Shown piece by piece: positions 60,588 through 64,000 of a stretch of 64,000 bases of DNA (the stretch's first letter is position 1; the number at the start of each line of letters is the position of its first letter). Both the position numbers and the translations under genes were made by a program. The notes beneath the pieces were generated by a model. It did no database searches and was not told the DNA's origin. It saw nothing but the letters and a program-made list of their open reading frames with translations. Source of the stretch: Pseudoduganella violaceinigra DSM 15887 (lineage in GTDB: Bacteria; Pseudomonadota; Gammaproteobacteria; Burkholderiales; Burkholderiaceae_D); assembly GCF_000425385.1 (NCBI RefSeq), contig NZ_KE384360.1, positions 68,196 through 132,195 of the forward strand. Direction: 5' to 3'.

Positions 60588-61487
60588 ATGAAACGCATCA
60601 TCCTCTTTATCGCCACCAACCTGGCCGTGGTGGTGGTGCTCTCGATCGTGCTGTCCCTGCTCGGGATAGGCCGTCCCGGCTCGGGAATGAGCATGGGCGG
60701 CTTGCTGGCGTTTTCCTTGGTGGTGGGTTTCACCGGCGCCATTATTTCGCTGCTGATGTCCAAGCAGATGGCCAAGTGGTCGACCGGCGCGCGCGTGATC
60801 GACCATCCGCAGAATTCCCATGAGCAGTGGCTGCTTGGCACCGTGCATGCGTTGGCCGACAGGGCTGGCATCGGCCGTCCGGAAGTGGCGATTTATGATG
60901 GCGCCCCCAACGCCTTCGCCACCGGCGCATTCAAGAACGACGCCTTGGTTGCCGTGTCCACCGGCCTGCTGCAATCGATGAACCGGGAGGAAGTGGAGGC
61001 CGTGCTGGGACATGAAGTGGCCCACATCGCCAATGGCGACATGGTGACGCTGACCTTGATCCAGGGCGTCGTGAACACCTTTGTCGTGTTCCTGTCACGC
61101 ATCGTCGGTAGCATCGTCGACAGCGTCCTGAACGGCCAGAACGACGACGAGCGTGCCTCATACCGCGGCCCAGGCATCGGTTATACCGTGACGGTGATCG
61201 TTTGCGAACTGGTGTTCGGCCTGCTGGCCTCCATGATCGTGGCCTGGTTCTCGCGCCAGCGCGAATTCCGGGCCGATGCCGGCTCGGCGCGCCTGCTGGG
61301 CTCCACCGTGCCCATGCAGCAGGCACTGGCGCGTCTGGGCGGCATCCAGCCCGGACAGTTACCGCAGGACATGGCCGCATCCGGGATCACATCGCCCAGC
61401 GGCTGGGGCGAGCTGTTCTCCAGCCATCCTCCGATCGAAGAACGTATCGCAGCCCTGCAACGGCTGCGCCAACAAGCTGAAACATGA
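60588..61487 (+). CDS. htpX: Membrane protease HtpX
   Basis: HtpX is a zinc metalloprotease that removes damaged membrane proteins. The 299-residue protein has two N-terminal membrane helices ([36 protein letters not shown]), the active-site HEVAH within [16 protein letters not shown], and further helices around [10 protein letters not shown] and [27 protein letters not shown] supplies the third ligand region. It overlaps yciO by four bases (ATGA). ATG 60588 is chosen over TTG 60570. Confidence 0.96.
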   Translation: MKRIILFIATNLAVVVVLSIVLSLLGIGRPGSGMSMGGLLAFSLVVGFTGAIISLLMSKQMAKWSTGARVIDHPQNSHEQWLLGTVHALADRAGIGRPEVAIYDGAPNAFATGAFKNDALVAVSTGLLQSMNREEVEAVLGHEVAHIANGDMVTLTLIQGVVNTFVVFLSRIVGSIVDSVLNGQNDDERASYRGPGIGYTVTVIVCELVFGLLASMIVAWFSRQREFRADAGSARLLGSTVPMQQALARLGGIQPGQLPQDMAASGITSPSGWGELFSSHPPIEERIAALQRLRQQAET

Positions 61488-62107
61488 CCCAATTCTTCCA
61501 GGTACACCCTGATAACCCGCAGCTTCGCCTGATCAAGCAGGCGGCGCAAATCATCCAGGGCGGCGGCATCGTCGCGCTGCCGACCGATTCCTGCTACGCG
61601 CTGGTGTGCCAGCTGGATGACAAGGCCGCGGTCGACAAGCTGCGCCGCATCCGCGGCATCGACGAGCGGCACCACCTGACCCTGTTATGCCGCGACCTGA
61701 GCGAAATCGCCGTCTATGCCCGCGTCGACAACAAGCAGTTCCGCCTGTTGAAAGCGGCGACGCCTGGCCCCTACACCTTCATCCTGGAGGCGACGCGCGA
61801 AGTGCCGCGCCGCCTGTCCCACCCGTCACGCAAGACCATCGGCTTGCGCGTGCCGCAAAATCCGATCACCGAATTGCTGATGGCTGAACTGGGGCAGCCG
61901 CTGCTGGGGACTACCCTGATTTTGCCGGGCGACGACGAGCCGCTGACCGACCCCGAGATTGTGCTGGAGCGCCTGTGCAAGCAGGTCGACCTGGTGATCG
62001 ACGGCGGCGCCTGCAGCCTGGAGCCCACCACGGTGGTGGACCTGACCGGCGACGAGCCGGAACTGGTGCGCACCGGACGCGGCGACCCCGCTGCCCTCGG
62101 CCTTTGA
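61484..62107 (+). CDS. yciO: YciO, Sua5/YrdC-family protein
   Basis: The 207-residue protein belongs to the YrdC/Sua5 superfamily, YciO branch: [60 protein letters not shown] and [15 protein letters not shown]. Sua5/TsaC makes threonylcarbamoyl-AMP for tRNA modification; YciO is a paralogue with weak or different activity, so the precise role is uncertain. It overlaps htpX by four bases. Confidence 0.9.
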   Translation: MTQFFQVHPDNPQLRLIKQAAQIIQGGGIVALPTDSCYALVCQLDDKAAVDKLRRIRGIDERHHLTLLCRDLSEIAVYARVDNKQFRLLKAATPGPYTFILEATREVPRRLSHPSRKTIGLRVPQNPITELLMAELGQPLLGTTLILPGDDEPLTDPEIVLERLCKQVDLVIDGGACSLEPTTVVDLTGDEPELVRTGRGDPAALGL

Positions 62108-62126
62108 GACCCATGGGCATCCTCCA

Positions 62127-62143
62127 CCCGCCGTGTAGGCGGG
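62127..62143 (+). terminator. Weak hairpin between yciO and the site-2 protease gene
   Basis: CCCGCC (62127-62132) pairs with GGCGGG (62138-62143) around GTGTA, with a second small inverted repeat (GGGCAT/ATGCCC, 62141-62156) overlapping it. There is no U-tract; it may only slow transcription or stabilise the message end. Confidence 0.35.
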
Positions 62144-62174
62144 CATGCCGATGCCCTCTGATAAAATCCCAGTT

Positions 62175-62846
62175 ATGAATACCGACCAGATAATCCAGGC
62201 AATCGCGGTCTACGCAATTCCCGTCCTGTTTGCTATTTCCCTGCATGAAGCTGCCCACGGTTACGTGGCGCGCTATTTTGGCGACAATACCGCCGAACAA
62301 ATGGGCCGACTGACCCCCAACCCGATCAAGCATATCGATCTGTTTGGCACGATCATCCTGCCGATCGTCCTGCTATTTACTGCGCATATGGCATTCGGCT
62401 ATGCCAAGCCGGTGCCGGTGGATTTCGGCCGCCTGCGCAATCCGAAAAAGCAAATGGGTTTTGTCGCCGCGGCGGGACCGGCTGCCAACTTTGTCATGGG
62501 GATCGCTTGGGTCCTATTGCATGTGCTGCTGGTTGCTGCCGGTGTTACGGAACCGTTCCTTCTTGGGATGTGTCAGGCCGGATTGTGGGTGAACGCGATC
62601 ATGTGCGGCTTCAACCTGCTTCCGATCCCGCCATTGGATGGTGGCCGCATCGTGACGGCCATGTTGCCGCGCGACCTGGCGATCAAATTCGCCAGCATTG
62701 AGCGCCTTGGCCCCTTCATTTTTATCGGCATCATCCTGTTGCTGAATACGGGGCCATTCCGGGTTCTACTGGGCGCACTTGTACTGTTTGTGAAGAGCCT
62801 GATCCTTCTGCCGTTTAGCGCGCTCCCAAGTTACTATGTACCCTGA
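62175..62846 (+). CDS. Site-2 protease family (M50) membrane metalloprotease
   Basis: The 223-residue protein has the M50 zinc site in a membrane helix (ISLHEAAHGYVA) and the second motif NLLPIPPLDGGRIV, together with four to five other hydrophobic segments. It lacks a PDZ domain, so it belongs to the small rhomboid-like YwhC/Rip-type branch. TAAAAT, about ten bases before ATG 62175, could be a -10 giving a very short leader. trpS overlaps its end by 11 bases. Confidence 0.92.
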   Translation: MNTDQIIQAIAVYAIPVLFAISLHEAAHGYVARYFGDNTAEQMGRLTPNPIKHIDLFGTIILPIVLLFTAHMAFGYAKPVPVDFGRLRNPKKQMGFVAAAGPAANFVMGIAWVLLHVLLVAAGVTEPFLLGMCQAGLWVNAIMCGFNLLPIPPLDGGRIVTAMLPRDLAIKFASIERLGPFIFIGIILLLNTGPFRVLLGALVLFVKSLILLPFSALPSYYVP

Positions 62847-64000
62847 CCGCGTCGTCTCCGGCATGCGCCCGACGGGCAGTATGCATCTGGGCCACTACCA
62901 CGGCGCCCTGAAGAACTGGATCCGGATGCAGTCCGAGCAGCCTTGCCTGTTCTTCGTGGCCGACTGGCACGCCCTGACCACGCATTACGACGACCCGTCC
63001 ATCATTGAGCAGTCCACCTGGGACATGCTGGTGGACTGGCTGGCGGCCGGCATCGACCCGACCCAGGCGACGCTGTTCATCCAGTCGAAAGTCCCGGAGC
63101 ACGCCGAGCTGCACCTGCTGCTGTCGATGGCCACCCCGCTGGGCTGGCTGGAGCGCGTGCCGACCTACAAGGACCAGATCGACAACCTGGCCAACAAGGA
63201 CTTGCAGACCTACGGCTTCCTCGGCTACCCGCTGCTGCAGGCGGCCGATGTGCTGATCTACCGCGCCAGCGAAGTGCCGGTGGGCGACGACCAGGTGCCG
63301 CACGTGGAAATGATGCGCGAGATCGCGCGCCGCTTTAACTACCTGTACGGCAAAGAAAAGGGCTTCGAGGAAAAGGCGCAGGACGCGGTCAAGAAGCTGG
63401 GCAGCAAACGCGCCAAGCTGTACCACGAACTGCGCACGGCCTACCAGCAGGAAGGCGACGACGCCGCGCTGGAGCAGGCCAAGGCCATGCTGGACGATGC
63501 GCAGAACCTGTCGATGATCGACCGCGAGCGCCTGTTCGGTTACCTGGAAGGGGCGCGCAAGCTGATCCTGGTGGAGCCGCAGGCCCGGCTGACCGAGGCG
63601 TCGCGCCTGCCGGGCCTGGACGGCCGCAAGATGTCCAAGAGCTACGGCAACGCGATTGCCCTGCGCGAGGACAAGGAATCGGTCACGAAAAAGATTCGCA
63701 CCATGCCGACCGACCCGGCCCGCGTGCGCCGCACCGATGCCGGCGAGCCGGAGCGCTGCCCGGTCTGGCAATTCCACGTGGTGTATTCGGACCCGCCGAC
63801 CCAGGAATGGGTGCAGCAGGGCTGTAAATCGGCGGGTATCGGTTGTCTCGAATGCAAGCAGCCGGTGATCGACGCCATCCTGAAAGAACAGGAACCGATG
63901 CATGAGCGTGCCCAGCCCTACCTGGACGATCCTTCCTTGGTGCGTGCTATTGTGGCGGACGGAAATGAAGCGGCGCGCAAGCAGGCGCAGGAAACCATGC
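62836..64000 (+). CDS. trpS: Tryptophan-tRNA ligase, 3' end cut by the window
   Basis: TrpS charges tRNA-Trp. The visible 388 residues hold the class I HIGH-type site (MRPTGSMHLGHYHGALKNW), GYPLLQAADVLIY, GDDQVPHVEM and GRKMSKSYGNAIAL (KMSKS). The longer insert between the motifs (about residues 175-235) is the form found in many beta- and gammaproteobacteria. The start ATG 62836 lies inside the end of the preceding gene (11-base overlap). The remainder runs off the window. Confidence 0.96.
   Translation, partial: MYPDRVVSGMRPTGSMHLGHYHGALKNWIRMQSEQPCLFFVADWHALTTHYDDPSIIEQSTWDMLVDWLAAGIDPTQATLFIQSKVPEHAELHLLLSMATPLGWLERVPTYKDQIDNLANKDLQTYGFLGYPLLQAADVLIYRASEVPVGDDQVPHVEMMREIARRFNYLYGKEKGFEEKAQDAVKKLGSKRAKLYHELRTAYQQEGDDAALEQAKAMLDDAQNLSMIDRERLFGYLEGARKLILVEPQARLTEASRLPGLDGRKMSKSYGNAIALREDKESVTKKIRTMPTDPARVRRTDAGEPERCPVWQFHVVYSDPPTQEWVQQGCKSAGIGCLECKQPVIDAILKEQEPMHERAQPYLDDPSLVRAIVADGNEAARKQAQETM

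Overview
The window is a GC-rich, densely coding piece of a betaproteobacterial chromosome. The order pyrG-kdsA-eno-ftsB, the argA-yggX pair, an Entner-Doudoroff divergon, and an imuA-imuB plus dnaE2 mutasome all point to Burkholderiales. The overall protein character suggests Oxalobacteraceae (Massilia/Duganella/Janthinobacterium type); this placement is an inference from gene order, not a database result. I see no rRNA, tRNA, insertion sequence, prophage or CRISPR array, and no stretch over 300 bases lacks a gene. Both ends are cut: zwf loses its 3' end at base 1 and trpS loses its 3' end at base 64000.

Region by region. 1-6972: glucose-6-phosphate metabolism. pgi, an SMP-30-type lactonase and zwf read leftwards; edd, eda and a HEMAH-motif protein read rightwards. 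The space between carries two inverted HexR-like elements. 7000-10407: membrane proteins (RDD, DUF3667) and a HEAT-like protein. 10444-12736: a secreted HbpS-like protein, an acyl-CoA dehydrogenase-like protein and two small membrane proteins, closed by a large hairpin repeat. 12837-15319: a leftward signalling operon (CheY-like, CheC-like, PAS-GGDEF, RibD/DHFR-like). 15400-22300: rpiA, a small lipoprotein, yggX/argA, hrpA. 22316-28112: a secreted protein, two DJ-1/PfpI-fold proteins (one a GlxA-type regulator), a PRC-barrel protein, a NadR-like enzyme and a putative Na+/H+ antiporter. 28247-30363: LexA-box-controlled imuA-imuB. 30483-33853: an alpha/beta hydrolase, an M61 peptidase, and a small heat-shock protein with a sigma-32-like promoter and a ROSE-like RNA thermometer candidate. 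33972-37472: an HtrA/Deg protease with a QseBC-type two-component system. 37502-39776: a CoaD-HD fusion, a tiny ribbon-helix-helix-like protein whose ribosome site lies in a hairpin, and a PhzF-family isomerase. 39828-46897: dnaE2 with its own LexA box, then a tandem family of four related lipoproteins (one broken) and a GNAT enzyme. 46894-51727: a second PRC-barrel protein and pyrG-kdsA-eno-ftsB. 51777-57178: a DUF885 protein, a Fur box, a TonB-dependent receptor, a HemS/HmuS-like protein with an unusual signal peptide, and an 80-bp palindrome. 57188-64000: hslO, a gamma carbonic anhydrase-like protein, a hydrolase, a PHP phosphoesterase, htpX, yciO, a site-2 protease and trpS.

How the genes work together. 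The first 7 kb form a near-complete glucose-6-phosphate to pyruvate route with probable shared control by 6-phosphogluconate. Two SOS loci, 9.5 kb apart and each with a LexA box, together encode the ImuA-ImuB-DnaE2 mutagenic polymerase. A protein-quality group (Hsp20, HtrA, HtpX, Hsp33) is scattered through the window, two of them with candidate sigma-32 promoters. The most unusual items are the CoaD-HD fusion, the expanding and decaying lipoprotein array, the exported HemS-like protein, the possible RNA thermometer and the chemotaxis-independent CheY-CheC-GGDEF operon.
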